Source: Modestobacter caceresii | GTDB taxonomy: Bacteria > Actinomycetota > Actinomycetes > Mycobacteriales > Geodermatophilaceae | Direction of reading: 5' to 3' | DNA: 64,000 nt | NCBI RefSeq assembly: GCF_000761485.1 | Contig: NZ_JPMX01000042.1 | Location: forward strand, 25,230-89,229 | Shown here: piece after piece, positions 17,361 through 26,785 of the stretch | How positions within the stretch are numbered: the stretch's first letter is position 1 | How the letters are laid out: the number at the start of each line of letters is the position of its first letter | Notes under the pieces: model-generated | The model's database searches: none | Told to the model about the DNA's origin: nothing | Seen by the model: the letters and a program-made list of their open reading frames with translations, nothing else | Translations under genes and position numbers: made by a program

Positions 17361-17426
17361 GACGGCGAGAGGTGACGCCGGACCCCCTAGCGTGGGCCAG
17401 GTCACGCTCGAGACAGGAGACGGTGG

Positions 17427-18533
17427 ATGAAGACGCACGGCGCGGTGCTGCGGGGTCCCGGCGACTGGGAGGTCGCGGAGCTCGAGCTGGTCGACCCCGG
17501 CCCGGGGCAGGTGCTGGTCGAGATGGCCTATGCGGGGCTGTGCCACTCCGACGAGCACCTGCGGTTCGAGAGCCAGCGCTACCCCATCGTCGGCGGGCAC
17601 GAGGGCGCCGGCGTCGTCCAGGCCGTCGGGGCCGGCGTCACCGGCGTGCAGCCCGGCGACCACGTGGTCACCTCCTTCCTGCCGGCGTGCGGCCACTGCC
17701 GCTGGTGCGCCACCGGCCGCTCCAACCTCTGCGACCTCGGCGCGACGATCGGCACCGGGCAGATGCCGGACGGGACCTGGCCGTTCCGGCTGGACGGCGA
17801 GGAGCTCGGCGGCTTCTGCATGGTCGGTGCCTTCGCCCAGCACTCGGTGCTGTCCCAGTTCTCCTGCGTCAAGATCGAGCCGCACCTGCCCCTGGACGTC
17901 GCCGCGCTGATGGCCTGCAGCGTCCCGACCGGCTGGGGGTCCGCGGTGAACGCCGGGCCGGTGCGCCAGGGCGACGTCGTGGTCGTCGTCGGCACCGGCG
18001 GGGTCGGCTGCAATGCCGTGCAGGGCGCGGCGATGGCCGGTGCAGGCGCCGTCGTCGCCGTCGACCCGGTGGCCTTCCGCCGCGAGTTCGCCCAGACCCT
18101 GGGCGCCACCCACGCGGTCGCCAGCACCGAGGAGGCGGCGAGCCTGGCGAAGCAGCTGTCCCGCGGCACGGGGGCCGACGTCGTCATCCTGGCCACCGGC
18201 ACGACCAGCCCGGAGATCACCGGCGGCGCCTACCGCTGCCTGGGCAAGGGCGGCACGCTGGTGCTCACCGGCCTGGCCGACCACACGATGGCGACGACCG
18301 TCGCGCTGCCCGGCAACATCACCACCGTCTACGAGCAGCGGGTGCAGGGGGCGCTGTACGGGATGTGCAACGCCTACCGGGACATCCCGCGGCTGCTGCG
18401 GCTCTACGAGGACGGCGCGCTCGAGGTCGACTCGCTGATCACCAAGCGCTACTCGCTCGACGAGGTCAACCAGGGCTACCAGGACCAGCGCGACGGCACG
18501 GTCATCCGCGGCGTCCTCCAGCACCAGCACTGA
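17427..18533 (+). CDS. Zinc-dependent NDMA-type alcohol dehydrogenase (MDR superfamily)
   Basis: 368 residues. Catalytic zinc ligands are in GLCHSDEHL (Cys near 38) and GGHEGAGVV (His-Glu near 63); the structural zinc site reads ACGHCRWCATGRSNLC. The Rossmann motif is VVVVGTGGVGCNAVQGA. The sequence matches the actinobacterial NDMA-dependent alcohol dehydrogenases, which hold NAD(H) tightly and are usually paired with mycofactocin; no mycofactocin gene is visible here. ATG with a GGAGA site. A hairpin terminator follows. Confidence 0.88.
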   Translation: MKTHGAVLRGPGDWEVAELELVDPGPGQVLVEMAYAGLCHSDEHLRFESQRYPIVGGHEGAGVVQAVGAGVTGVQPGDHVVTSFLPACGHCRWCATGRSNLCDLGATIGTGQMPDGTWPFRLDGEELGGFCMVGAFAQHSVLSQFSCVKIEPHLPLDVAALMACSVPTGWGSAVNAGPVRQGDVVVVVGTGGVGCNAVQGAAMAGAGAVVAVDPVAFRREFAQTLGATHAVASTEEAASLAKQLSRGTGADVVILATGTTSPEITGGAYRCLGKGGTLVLTGLADHTMATTVALPGNITTVYEQRVQGALYGMCNAYRDIPRLLRLYEDGALEVDSLITKRYSLDEVNQGYQDQRDGTVIRGVLQHQH

Positions 18534-18536
18534 CCT

Positions 18537-18571
18537 CTCCAGGGCCAAAATCGCGACTTTGGCCCCTGGAG
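18537..18571. terminator. Hairpin terminator after the alcohol dehydrogenase gene
   Basis: CTCCAGGGCCAAA and TTTGGCCCCTGGAG pair with one bulged G around TCGCGA. It follows the stop by 4 nt. The core CAGGGGCCAAAATCGCGA-type sequence resembles a short palindrome that I believe recurs in actinobacterial genomes. Confidence 0.75.
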
Positions 18572-18607
18572 GGGTGGTCGTCCGGGTGACTGGGCAGGTC
18601 AGCGGGC

Positions 18608-19273
18608 ATGGCCGAACCCACCATCGCCGTCATGGACGTCGACGGCACCCTCGTCGACTCGAACTACCACCACGCCCTGGCCTGGTACCGGGCGCTGCGC
18701 TCACTGGGGGAGACCTACCCCGTCTGGCGCATCCACCGCCTGATCGGCATGGGCGGTGACCAGCTCGTCGCCGCCCTCGGCGGGGAGGAGGTCGAACGGC
18801 GGATCGGTGCCGAGGCCCGCGACCGGTGGGTGGAGGAGGTCGACCCGTTCATCGACGAGATCGCCCCGCTGCCCGGCGCCCGGGACCTGCTGGTGGCCGT
18901 CAAGGAGCGCGGGCACCGGCTGGTGCTGGCGAGTTCGGGCAAGCCGAAGCACGTGGAGGCCTTCCTCGACCTGCTCGACGCCCGGGACCTCGCCGACGCC
19001 GTCACCTCCAGTGGTGACGTCGAGTCGTCCAAGCCCGAGCCGGACCTGCTGCAGGTGGCGCGGCAGATGCTCGGCGCCGCTGACGAGACGAGCAGCGTGA
19101 TGATCGGCGACTCGGTGTGGGACGTGGTGGCGGCGAAGAACGCCGGGATGCCGGCGATCGTCGTCCGCTCCGGTGGCTTCGGGGACGACGAGCTGCACGA
19201 CGCCGGTGCGGTCGGGATCTACGACACCCCCGGCGACCTCGCGGCCGCGCTGGACGACACCCCGCTCGCCTGA
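18608..19273 (+). CDS. HAD-superfamily hydrolase (phosphoglycolate phosphatase-like)
   Basis: 221 residues. Motif I DVDGTLVDSN with nucleophile Asp near residue 10, motif II SSGKPKHV near 103, motif III lysine KPEPDLL near 142, motif IV MIGDSVWDVVAAKNAGM near 163. A helical cap lies between motifs I and II. A cytoplasmic phosphatase with unknown substrate. Confidence 0.9.
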   Translation: MAEPTIAVMDVDGTLVDSNYHHALAWYRALRSLGETYPVWRIHRLIGMGGDQLVAALGGEEVERRIGAEARDRWVEEVDPFIDEIAPLPGARDLLVAVKERGHRLVLASSGKPKHVEAFLDLLDARDLADAVTSSGDVESSKPEPDLLQVARQMLGAADETSSVMIGDSVWDVVAAKNAGMPAIVVRSGGFGDDELHDAGAVGIYDTPGDLAAALDDTPLA

Positions 19274-19298
19274 GTGATGCTCCGGCCCCTCGGCGGGG

Positions 19299-19352
19299 CA
19301 CTGTGCAGTGAGGGCGCGTTCCCGGCCGGGAACGCGCCCTCATCGCACAGTG
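19299..19352. terminator. 54-bp near-perfect palindrome between convergent genes
   Basis: Two 27-nt arms, CACTGTGCAGTGAGGGCGCG... and its complement, pair at 25 of 27 positions with no loop. It lies between the HAD gene (plus) and gpgS (minus), so a bidirectional terminator is likely; its length also suits a dispersed palindromic repeat. Confidence 0.8.
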
Positions 19353-19365
19353 CGGTGGCCGCTCC

Positions 19366-20394
19366 TCAGCCGACGACGCCGGCGCGGTGCGCGGTGTACT
19401 CGTCGACCGCGCACATCGGCGGCCGCTCGTCGACGGCGACGGTGTGGCTGGTCGGCACGAAGCCGCGCCCGTCGTGGGCGAACTGGGTGAGCAGCCCGCC
19501 GGGCTCCAGCCGGCGCCGGTCCGACCGGCCGCGCTCGGCGCGGGACAGCACGGTCGAGACGATCTGGCCGGCCATGGTGCCCAGCGCCTCGTCCGTCTGG
19601 TGGGAGTGCGTGCGGGTGCCGAGGTCGACCTGGGCCAGCCCGTTGAGTCCGCAGACCTGCAGCAGGTCGACCAGCAGGCCGACCTCCACGCCGTAGCCGG
19701 AGACGAACGGCACCTGCTCCAGGGCCGAGCGGCGGCCGGCGTACTCCCCGCCCAGCGGCTGCACGAACCCGGCCAGCTCCGGCCACAGCGCGTTCAGCAA
19801 CGGACGGGCGGTGAGCTCGGTGACCCGGCCCCCGCCGGCCGGGCGGTGCTCGCCGTCGACGGTGAGCGGGCGGGTGTAGCAGCCCTTGACGTACTCGATG
19901 CGGGGGTCGGTGAGCAGCGGGGTGAGCAGCCCCGGCACGTAGTGGCTGACGTCGCCCAGCAGGTCGGAGTCGATGAAGACGACGAGGTCGCCGGTGGTGG
20001 CCGCCAGGGACTTCCACAGCGCCTCGCCCTTGCCCGGACGGTCGCCCTGCCTCGGCAGCACGTCGCCGACCGCGACGACCTCGGCGCCGGCGGCCCGGGC
20101 CACCTCGGCGGTCGCGTCGGTGGAGTGGGAGTCGATGACGACGAGCTCGTCGATCAGCGGCACACCCTCGACCCAGCGCTCGACCAGGTCGCGGACCAGG
20201 ACCCCGACGGTGGTCTCCTCGTTCCGCGCGGGGAGGACGACGCTGACCCGGTGGCCGCCGCGGCGTTTGGCCAGCAGCAGCGCATCGACGTCGATCTCGG
20301 CCAGGGAGGTGGCCGACGTGGTGCGGTGCTCGAACCAGGCCCGGGCGTCAGGTCGCATCAGCCCACTGTCGAGCAATCCAGCCACCTCCGGCAC
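19366..20394 (-). CDS. gpgS: Glucosyl-3-phosphoglycerate synthase
   Basis: 342 residues of a GT81-type glycosyltransferase. VSVVLPARNEETTVG near residue 50, IDSHSTDATAEVA near 87, RPGKGEALWKSL near 118, and DSDLLGDV (the metal-binding DSD) near 140 match GpgS, which makes glucosyl-3-phosphoglycerate for methylglucose polysaccharide or the solute glucosylglycerate. GTG at 20394 gives the longer form; an ATG at 20358 is possible. It shares its strand with the MBL gene upstream but with a 114-nt gap. Confidence 0.88.
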   Translation of the reverse strand: MPEVAGLLDSGLMRPDARAWFEHRTTSATSLAEIDVDALLLAKRRGGHRVSVVLPARNEETTVGVLVRDLVERWVEGVPLIDELVVIDSHSTDATAEVARAAGAEVVAVGDVLPRQGDRPGKGEALWKSLAATTGDLVVFIDSDLLGDVSHYVPGLLTPLLTDPRIEYVKGCYTRPLTVDGEHRPAGGGRVTELTARPLLNALWPELAGFVQPLGGEYAGRRSALEQVPFVSGYGVEVGLLVDLLQVCGLNGLAQVDLGTRTHSHQTDEALGTMAGQIVSTVLSRAERGRSDRRRLEPGGLLTQFAHDGRGFVPTSHTVAVDERPPMCAVDEYTAHRAGVVG

Positions 20395-20508
20395 GTCGGC
20401 GGGGCGGCGTTCACATGAACTTCACGTTCCCCCTGCGACCCAGGGTGACGGCTGTGTGGCCACCCAGCAAATCCCGTGGGACGGACCGATCGGTGCACCG
20501 GAGGTCGG

Positions 20509-21330
20509 TCAGGTGCCCTCCCGGCCGGGCTCCGCGGCGTCCAGTGCGACGCGGGCGCCGGGGGCGGTCAGCGCCACGGCGGTGGCCGAGCCCGCGGCGG
20601 CGACCGCGGCCGCGAACCGGCGGGGTGGCTCGACGAGCAGTGCCCGCATCCGGGCCCGCCAGGGGCTGGGCACCGAGGTCAGCCCGGCGACGGCGAAGGT
20701 GCCCCAGTGCACCGGGACGGCGACCTGCGGGCGGAGCAGTGCCACCGCCCGGGCGGCACCGGCCGGGTCCAGGTGGCCGGGGCCGAGCGTGGGGCCCCAC
20801 CCCCACACCGGCAGCAGGGCGACGTCCACGCCGTCGTCGCCGAGGTCGGCCATCCCGGGGAAGAGGTCGGTGTCGCCGGCGGCGTAGACGGTGACGCCGT
20901 CCCCGGCGAGCAGGTGCCCGACCGCCGGGGCGTGCGGGCCGTGGGTGAACCGCGGCCCCCAGCGGTGGGCGGCGTGGTCGGCGGGGGTGGCGGTGACGGT
21001 GAGGCCGCCGTCGGTGAGGCTCGCACCCGCACCGAGCTCCTCGACGGCGGTGAAGCCGTGCCGGCCGAGCCACCGGCCGGCGCCGCGGGGCACCACGATC
21101 GGCGTGCTGCGGCCCAGCCGGCGCAACGAGGGCAGGTGCAGGTGGTCGTTGTGCAGGTGCGAGACGACGACCAGGTCGACGCCGGCCCAGGCCTCGGGGG
21201 CCAGGCGGGGGACCACCCGCCGCAGCGGGCCCAGCCGGTGGGTGAGCAGCGGGTCGGTGAGCACCGTCCGGCCGACCAGTTCCACCCGGACGGTCGAGTG
21301 GCCGAGGAAGTGCAGGGACGGCGCGGTCAC
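20509..21330 (-). CDS. MBL-fold metal-dependent hydrolase (UlaG-like)
   Basis: 273 residues. Metal motif SHLHNDHLH gives H58, H60, D62 and H63; AADHAAHRW and AAGDTDLF and VPVHWGTF supply the remaining ligands. The N-terminal LHFLGHSTVRVEL is typical of the L-ascorbate-6-phosphate lactonase-like or NAPE-PLD-like branch. Substrate unknown. Confidence 0.88.
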   Translation of the reverse strand: MTAPSLHFLGHSTVRVELVGRTVLTDPLLTHRLGPLRRVVPRLAPEAWAGVDLVVVSHLHNDHLHLPSLRRLGRSTPIVVPRGAGRWLGRHGFTAVEELGAGASLTDGGLTVTATPADHAAHRWGPRFTHGPHAPAVGHLLAGDGVTVYAAGDTDLFPGMADLGDDGVDVALLPVWGWGPTLGPGHLDPAGAARAVALLRPQVAVPVHWGTFAVAGLTSVPSPWRARMRALLVEPPRRFAAAVAAAGSATAVALTAPGARVALDAAEPGREGT

Positions 21331-21364
21331 CGGGTCAGTGTCGCGCCGACCACCCGCCCGGTCG

Positions 21365-23992
21365 TCACACTCCGGCGCGTGGTCGCGGCAGCGGCACGGG
21401 GACGGGTGCGGGGGCGACCACCGCGGGACCGGGGTGGCGCAGCAGGGCGGCCACCTCGGCGACGGTCAGGCCGGTCGGCAGCACCGGGCCGGAGACGGCG
21501 ACCACGCCCTGCACGCGCAGCTCGTGGAGCAGCTGCCGGGAGTCGATCTCCTTGGCCACGGTGGACACCTGGAAGTCGCGGGCACTGCGGCCGATCGCGC
21601 CGAGCACCTCCAGTGTCCGGTCGTGGTTGCCGCCGGCCGACAGGTTGCGGACGTCGACCATCACCACCTCCAGGGGCAGCCGGGAGAGCTGCGACCACAG
21701 GGTGGAGCCCATGCCGTAGTCGTCCAGCCCGATCCGGACCCCGGTCCGGTGCACGGCGTGCAGCGCGGGGATGAGGGCTGCCGACGAGGTCTGCAGCACC
21801 TCCTCGGTGACGAAGAGGGTGAGCCGGGGAGGTGCCAGGTCGACCGCGGCCAGCGCCACGGCCACCTCGCCGGGCAGCTCGTCGGCGTGCACCAGCCCCG
21901 CAGGCAGGTCGACGGCGACGAGCAACTGGTCGTCGAGGGCGGCGACGTCGGCGCAGGCCCGGGTGATCAGCCACTGCTGCAGGGCCGCGGTGCAGCCCTG
22001 CCGTTCGGCGGCGGCCCACAGCTCCGCCGCGGGCAGCGCGCCGAGCTCGGGGTGCAGCCACACGGGCTGGGCGTGCAGCGCGGCGAGGATGCCGGTGTCG
22101 CCGTTGGCGATGGTGTCGAAGCGGAGCTGGACCTCCCCGTCGGCCAGGGCGGTGGCGACGGAGCTGCTGGCCGCGGCCTGCGCCACCCGGTCGTCGGTGT
22201 GCAGCCGCCAGCAGCCCTTGCCGGCCCGCTTGGCGGCGCCGAGGGCGGCGTCGGCCTGGCGGAAGGCGAGCTGGCCGCCCCCGGGGTGCACCCGGCAGAT
22301 GCCCACGCTGGCGCCGACGGTGAAGGTGCGGTCGCCGATCCGGCAGGGCCGGGCGAGCACGTCGAGCACCCGCTGGGCGGCCTCGACGGCGGCGTCCTCG
22401 CCCCCGGCCAGCAGCACGGCGAACTCGTCGCCGCCGAGGCGGGCGACCAGGTCGTCGGTGCGCAGCAGGCCCTGGAGCCGCCGGGCCACCTCGACCAGCA
22501 GCAGGTCACCGGCCTCGTGGCCGGCGGAGTCGTTGACCGCCTTGAACCCGTCGAGGTCCAGCACCAGCAGGGACCGCTCGGCGGTGGTCGCCGACCCGGC
22601 GGCCATCTCCTGGAAGAGCAGTGCACGGTTGGGCAGCCGGGTGAGGTGGTCGGTGAACGCCATCCGCTCCAGCTCCTGCTCGCGGCGTCGCCGGGTGGTC
22701 ACGTCCCGCAGGTGGAGCACCCGCCGCCCGCTGCCGGGGCGCTCGTGGTGGGTGACCTCCAGGTCCCGGCGCTCGCCCTCGGGGCCGTGCAGCCGCAGGT
22801 GGACCACGGGGGTGACCCCGCCGGCCGCGGTGGTCAGCTCACGGCGGACGCGGGGGCGGTCCTCCTCGTGCAGCAGGTCCAGCAGCAGGGGGTGCGGGTC
22901 GGCCTCGACGACCCCGAGCAGGGTCCGGGCCGCGGGGGAGGTGAACTCGAGGCGGAGCTCGGCGTCCACGATCGCCACGCCGTCCGAACTGGCCTCGACC
23001 AGGCCGCGGAAGTCCTCCTCGCTGCGCAGCAGGTCCTCCTCGATGCGGTCGCCGTCCCGGATCCGCATGAACAGCCGCACCAGCAGCAGGAGGACCACCA
23101 CGGCGGTGCAGGCCAGCGCGCCGTCGGGGACGCGCAGGTCGAGCAGCAGGGCGGTCACCAGGGTGACCGGCACCCCGATCAGGGCCAGGACGTCGATGAC
23201 CAGGCCGGCGGAGTTCACCGTCGGGGTGGAGTCGGCGGCGGAGGACCGGCCCGGGACGGCGCTGGCCAGCTGGACGGCGTGGACGGCGGCGACCAGTGCG
23301 CCGGCGATCGCCACGTCGGCCGCGGCGGCCCACGTCGTGCCCGGCTGCACGATGTGCACGGCGAGCAGCGCCGAGGCCAGTCCCAGCAGCCCGGTCATGA
23401 GGATCATCGCGGTCGCCGGACGCCGGACGGCCGCGGTCGACACCGTGCACAGGGCCCCGACGACGCCCACGGCCACCGCGGGGTAGATGCCGTAGGCGAG
23501 CACCAGGGGCAGCAGGTCGGGGTCGATCGCGCCCGGCGTCACTGCCGGGGCCAGCACCAGCACGTCGGCGACGACGACGAGGGCGAGGGTGACCAGCACC
23601 CCGTCGATCACCAGGATCGGCCAGCGGGTGCCGCGGACCCGCCCACCGATCAGCGCGGCGCTGACCGTCGGCCCGAGGGCCGCGATGAGCACGAGCAGGT
23701 CACCCAGGCCCAGTTGGCCGAGCGCACCGCCGACGCCCAGCCCGGTGACCAGGCTGGCGCAGGTGAAGAGCAGGGAGCTGGCGCCCAGGACCTGCCAGGG
23801 CAGCCGGTCGCGGACGTCCATCCCACGGGTGAGCCGGGCGCAGCGCCAGGCCGCCCACCCGCCGAGCGCAGCCAGCACCAGGTTGTCCCACTGCGGCACG
23901 GCCCCGTGCGGACTGGCCGGCACGGCGATGCCCAGGGCGACCAGCGCGCCGAGCAGCACCAGGCTCAGCGGTGCCCGCCTGACCTGGTTCAC
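21365..23992 (-). CDS. Membrane diguanylate cyclase with PAS, intact GGDEF and degenerate EAL domain
   Basis: 875 residues. About nine membrane helices fill residues 5-300; a PAS domain follows (about 320-435); then GGDEF with an intact ARLGGDEFAVLL site near residue 520; then an EAL-like domain. In the EAL domain the EALLRW block is replaced by HAQPVW, the metal-site DDFGTG reads DDYGMG, the catalytic lysine position in DVLKID reads VVMVD, and the late Glu block AEGVE reads AKEID. So it should make c-di-GMP but not cleave it; the EAL part may be a sensor. GTG start overlaps the upstream gene by 4 nt. Confidence 0.88.
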   Translation of the reverse strand: MNQVRRAPLSLVLLGALVALGIAVPASPHGAVPQWDNLVLAALGGWAAWRCARLTRGMDVRDRLPWQVLGASSLLFTCASLVTGLGVGGALGQLGLGDLLVLIAALGPTVSAALIGGRVRGTRWPILVIDGVLVTLALVVVADVLVLAPAVTPGAIDPDLLPLVLAYGIYPAVAVGVVGALCTVSTAAVRRPATAMILMTGLLGLASALLAVHIVQPGTTWAAAADVAIAGALVAAVHAVQLASAVPGRSSAADSTPTVNSAGLVIDVLALIGVPVTLVTALLLDLRVPDGALACTAVVVLLLLVRLFMRIRDGDRIEEDLLRSEEDFRGLVEASSDGVAIVDAELRLEFTSPAARTLLGVVEADPHPLLLDLLHEEDRPRVRRELTTAAGGVTPVVHLRLHGPEGERRDLEVTHHERPGSGRRVLHLRDVTTRRRREQELERMAFTDHLTRLPNRALLFQEMAAGSATTAERSLLVLDLDGFKAVNDSAGHEAGDLLLVEVARRLQGLLRTDDLVARLGGDEFAVLLAGGEDAAVEAAQRVLDVLARPCRIGDRTFTVGASVGICRVHPGGGQLAFRQADAALGAAKRAGKGCWRLHTDDRVAQAAASSSVATALADGEVQLRFDTIANGDTGILAALHAQPVWLHPELGALPAAELWAAAERQGCTAALQQWLITRACADVAALDDQLLVAVDLPAGLVHADELPGEVAVALAAVDLAPPRLTLFVTEEVLQTSSAALIPALHAVHRTGVRIGLDDYGMGSTLWSQLSRLPLEVVMVDVRNLSAGGNHDRTLEVLGAIGRSARDFQVSTVAKEIDSRQLLHELRVQGVVAVSGPVLPTGLTVAEVAALLRHPGPAVVAPAPVPVPLPRPRAGV

Positions 23993-26664
23993 CTCGGCAG
24001 TCCGTCGTCCGCGGCCCGGGGCAGCCCCGGTGCCGAGGTGGGCACCGGCGCCCCGCCCAGCCCTGGGAGCTGGGTGGTCAGCGCGGCCTCGTCCAGCGGC
24101 CGGGCCAGCAGGTAGCCCTGGATGAACCGGTGGCCCATGTCGCGCAGCAGCTGCAGCTCGGTCGCCGTCTCGACGCCCTCCACGACCACGACGAGGCCCA
24201 GGCTGGTGCCCAGGTGCAGGACGGAGCTGCACAGTGCCCGGCGCTGCGGGTCGGTCTCGACGTCGGCGAGGAACTGCCGGTCCATCTTCAGGACGTCGAT
24301 CGGCAGGCCGACGAGGTAGGCCAGCGAGGACCAGCCGGTGCCGAAGTCGTCGACGGCGATCCGGACACCCAGCCGCCGCAGGGCGGCCAGGTCGTCGGTC
24401 ACGTGCTCGTCGTCCAGCAGCACCGACTCGGTGATCTCCAGGACCAGCCGGGAGGCGGACAGCCCACTGGACCCCAGGGCCTGGAGCACGTCGGAGACCA
24501 GCTCGCCGCTGCGGACGTGCCGCGCCGAGACGTTGACCGCCACCGCCAGGTCCGGGTGCGGGAGTGCGGCGACCGTGGCGGTGGCCTCGGCGAGCACCCA
24601 CCGACCCAGTTCGGTGATCAACGCCGACTCCTCGGCCAGGGGCACGAACTCCGCCGGCGACACCTCGCCGTACACGGGGTGCCGCCAGCGCAGCAGCGCC
24701 TCGACCGAGACGGTGCGGTGCAGCGCCAGGTCGACGACCGGCTGGTAGACCAGCCGCAGCTGACCCTCGGCGAGGGCCTGGTGCAGGTCGGTGCGCAGGG
24801 TCTCCTCGCGCTGCTGGGTGATCCGGAGGGCGTCGGAGTGCCGGCGGACCCGGCCGGGACCGGCGGCGCGGGCGCTGCGCAGCGCCAGGTCGCCCCAGCG
24901 CAGCGCGTCCCCGGCGTCCGCGTCGGCGTCCAGGGGAGTGACGCCGGCCGCGGCGGTCAGCCGCAGGGTGCCGTTGCCGATGGCGACCGGCTCGACGGCG
25001 GCGACCAGCCGGCCGGCGATCACCTCGGCGTCGGCCACCGTGCCGGAGACCAGGACGGCGAACTCGCTCACCCCGGAGCGGGCCAGCCAGTCGTCGCCGC
25101 GCAGGGCCCGGGCGAACCGGGTGGTGAGCTCGCGCAGCACCGCGACGTCGTCGCCCGCAGGGAGCCCGTCGACGCCCAGCACGACGAGGGAGGCGCTGCT
25201 GGCCGACGGGGCGCGGAGGGTGGCGGCGAGGCGCTGGGTCAGGGCCGAGCGGTTGGGCAGGCCGGTCGCCGGGTCGCTCGTGCTGAAGGTGACCACGGGC
25301 TCGGCCGGCTGCGGGGCACTGGCGCTGACGTCCCGGCAGTAGAGCACCAGGGCGCCCACGTCGGGGTCGCCGCGCAGGTCGCGGACCTGGGACTGGATGA
25401 GTCGCCATCGACCGTCGAGGTGCCGCACCCGCGCCGTCCGGGTCTTGGTCTCCATCGGGTCGGTCGAGGCGGCGCTGAGGGCGGCGACCAGGCCCGGGGC
25501 GTCGTCGGGGTGGACGGCGGCGGCGATCGAGTGGCCGACGATGCGCTGGGGGTCCAGGCCGAGCAGCGCGGTGATGGCGGGGGAGACCCACTGCACCTGC
25601 AGCTGGTCGTCGAGGATCAGCACCGGGTCGGCGCTGCCGCGCACCAGCGTGCGGAAGTAGGCCTCGCTGCGCTGCAGGTCGGTGGTGAGCCGCTGCTGGG
25701 TGCGCCAGGACGCCACCTGGTGGGCCAGCAGGGCGCCCAGCCCGAGCACGCCGAGCGTCGTCCCGAAGATGGTGAGCGTCCCGGTGACCGGGACGCTGAG
25801 CAGCAGCAGCGAGCCGCCGGCCAGCGCGGTGGCGTGCGGCAGCATGGCGCCGAGGGCGGAGCCGTCCACGCGCCCGCGGTCGGCGGTGGGCTGCGGTCGG
25901 TCGGCGTGGCAGGCGACCACCAGCAGGGCCAGCCCGAGGACGCTCAGCGCGCAGGCCAGGTACTGGACGTAGCCCGGCCCGGAGGCGATCGAGGAGCACG
26001 CGCCGGCCAGTGCGGTGGCGACCTGGGAGGCGAACAGCAGCCAGCCGACCGGACGCTGGGCGGCGGGGCAGACCGCGATGAGGACCAGCGAGAAGCCGGT
26101 GCCGAGGGCGATGCTGGACAGCAGCGCGAAGAGCGCGATCGTCTCCGACAGGGCCAGTACGCCGTCCCGGGCGATGGTCAGGTGGTAGAGCGTGTGCACG
26201 GTCAGCAGGTCGGCGATCACGAAGAGCGTGAACATCGTCGCCACCTGCGCCCGGGCGGCCCGGAGCGACGCCCGGTCGAGCATCCGCAGGATCGCCACGA
26301 CCACCAGCAGCTGACCGGGGACGCTGCCCAGGGCGGTCTGCCCCCAGGGCAGCACCGACGCGGCGGCCAGGGCACCGCCGGCGCCCACGGCGACCGAGGC
26401 GGCGTACCAGCGCCAGCCGGCCGGGTGGGCGCTCCGGCGCCCGGCGCGGGTGAGGAGGACGAGCACCCCGACGACGGCGAGGAAGTTCACCGTCACCGCC
26501 ACGGTGACGGCGGTCCGTCCCGGCAGCAGCCCGGCGGACAGGGTGGCGCAGGCCGCCAGGACGGAGAGCAGCAGTGGCCGGCTGAGCGTGCGGACGGCGG
26601 CCGGGCCGCCCCGCGTCGGAGCGGCCATGGCCCGCATGGGTGCGGCGAGGGCTCCGGAGGTCAC
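23989..26664 (-). CDS. Membrane c-di-GMP phosphodiesterase with PAS, degenerate GGDEF and intact EAL domain
   Basis: 891 residues. Roughly nine membrane helices to residue 300, a PAS domain (about 315-430), a GGDEF-like domain in which the signature reads SGVSEF near residue 533, then a complete EAL domain: VEALLRWRHP near 655, NVSARH, ITESVLL, DDFGTGWSSLAYL, the lysine in DVLKMDRQF, and EGVET near the end. It should hydrolyse c-di-GMP to pGpG at the membrane. GTG start. It is first in a two-gene operon; the product downstream has the opposite set of intact sites. Confidence 0.9.
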   Translation of the reverse strand: MTSGALAAPMRAMAAPTRGGPAAVRTLSRPLLLSVLAACATLSAGLLPGRTAVTVAVTVNFLAVVGVLVLLTRAGRRSAHPAGWRWYAASVAVGAGGALAAASVLPWGQTALGSVPGQLLVVVAILRMLDRASLRAARAQVATMFTLFVIADLLTVHTLYHLTIARDGVLALSETIALFALLSSIALGTGFSLVLIAVCPAAQRPVGWLLFASQVATALAGACSSIASGPGYVQYLACALSVLGLALLVVACHADRPQPTADRGRVDGSALGAMLPHATALAGGSLLLLSVPVTGTLTIFGTTLGVLGLGALLAHQVASWRTQQRLTTDLQRSEAYFRTLVRGSADPVLILDDQLQVQWVSPAITALLGLDPQRIVGHSIAAAVHPDDAPGLVAALSAASTDPMETKTRTARVRHLDGRWRLIQSQVRDLRGDPDVGALVLYCRDVSASAPQPAEPVVTFSTSDPATGLPNRSALTQRLAATLRAPSASSASLVVLGVDGLPAGDDVAVLRELTTRFARALRGDDWLARSGVSEFAVLVSGTVADAEVIAGRLVAAVEPVAIGNGTLRLTAAAGVTPLDADADAGDALRWGDLALRSARAAGPGRVRRHSDALRITQQREETLRTDLHQALAEGQLRLVYQPVVDLALHRTVSVEALLRWRHPVYGEVSPAEFVPLAEESALITELGRWVLAEATATVAALPHPDLAVAVNVSARHVRSGELVSDVLQALGSSGLSASRLVLEITESVLLDDEHVTDDLAALRRLGVRIAVDDFGTGWSSLAYLVGLPIDVLKMDRQFLADVETDPQRRALCSSVLHLGTSLGLVVVVEGVETATELQLLRDMGHRFIQGYLLARPLDEAALTTQLPGLGGAPVPTSAPGLPRAADDGLPR

Positions 26665-26785
26665 GGATCAGTTGTCGGACCGCGGGCGGCCGGACTGCAC
26701 CAGTGGCCGGCGCCACTCACCCGAAGGGGCGGGGGCGGGGGTGGAGGGGCGAGGGCGGAGGGGGCGACCGCTCAGTCGGGCCGGT

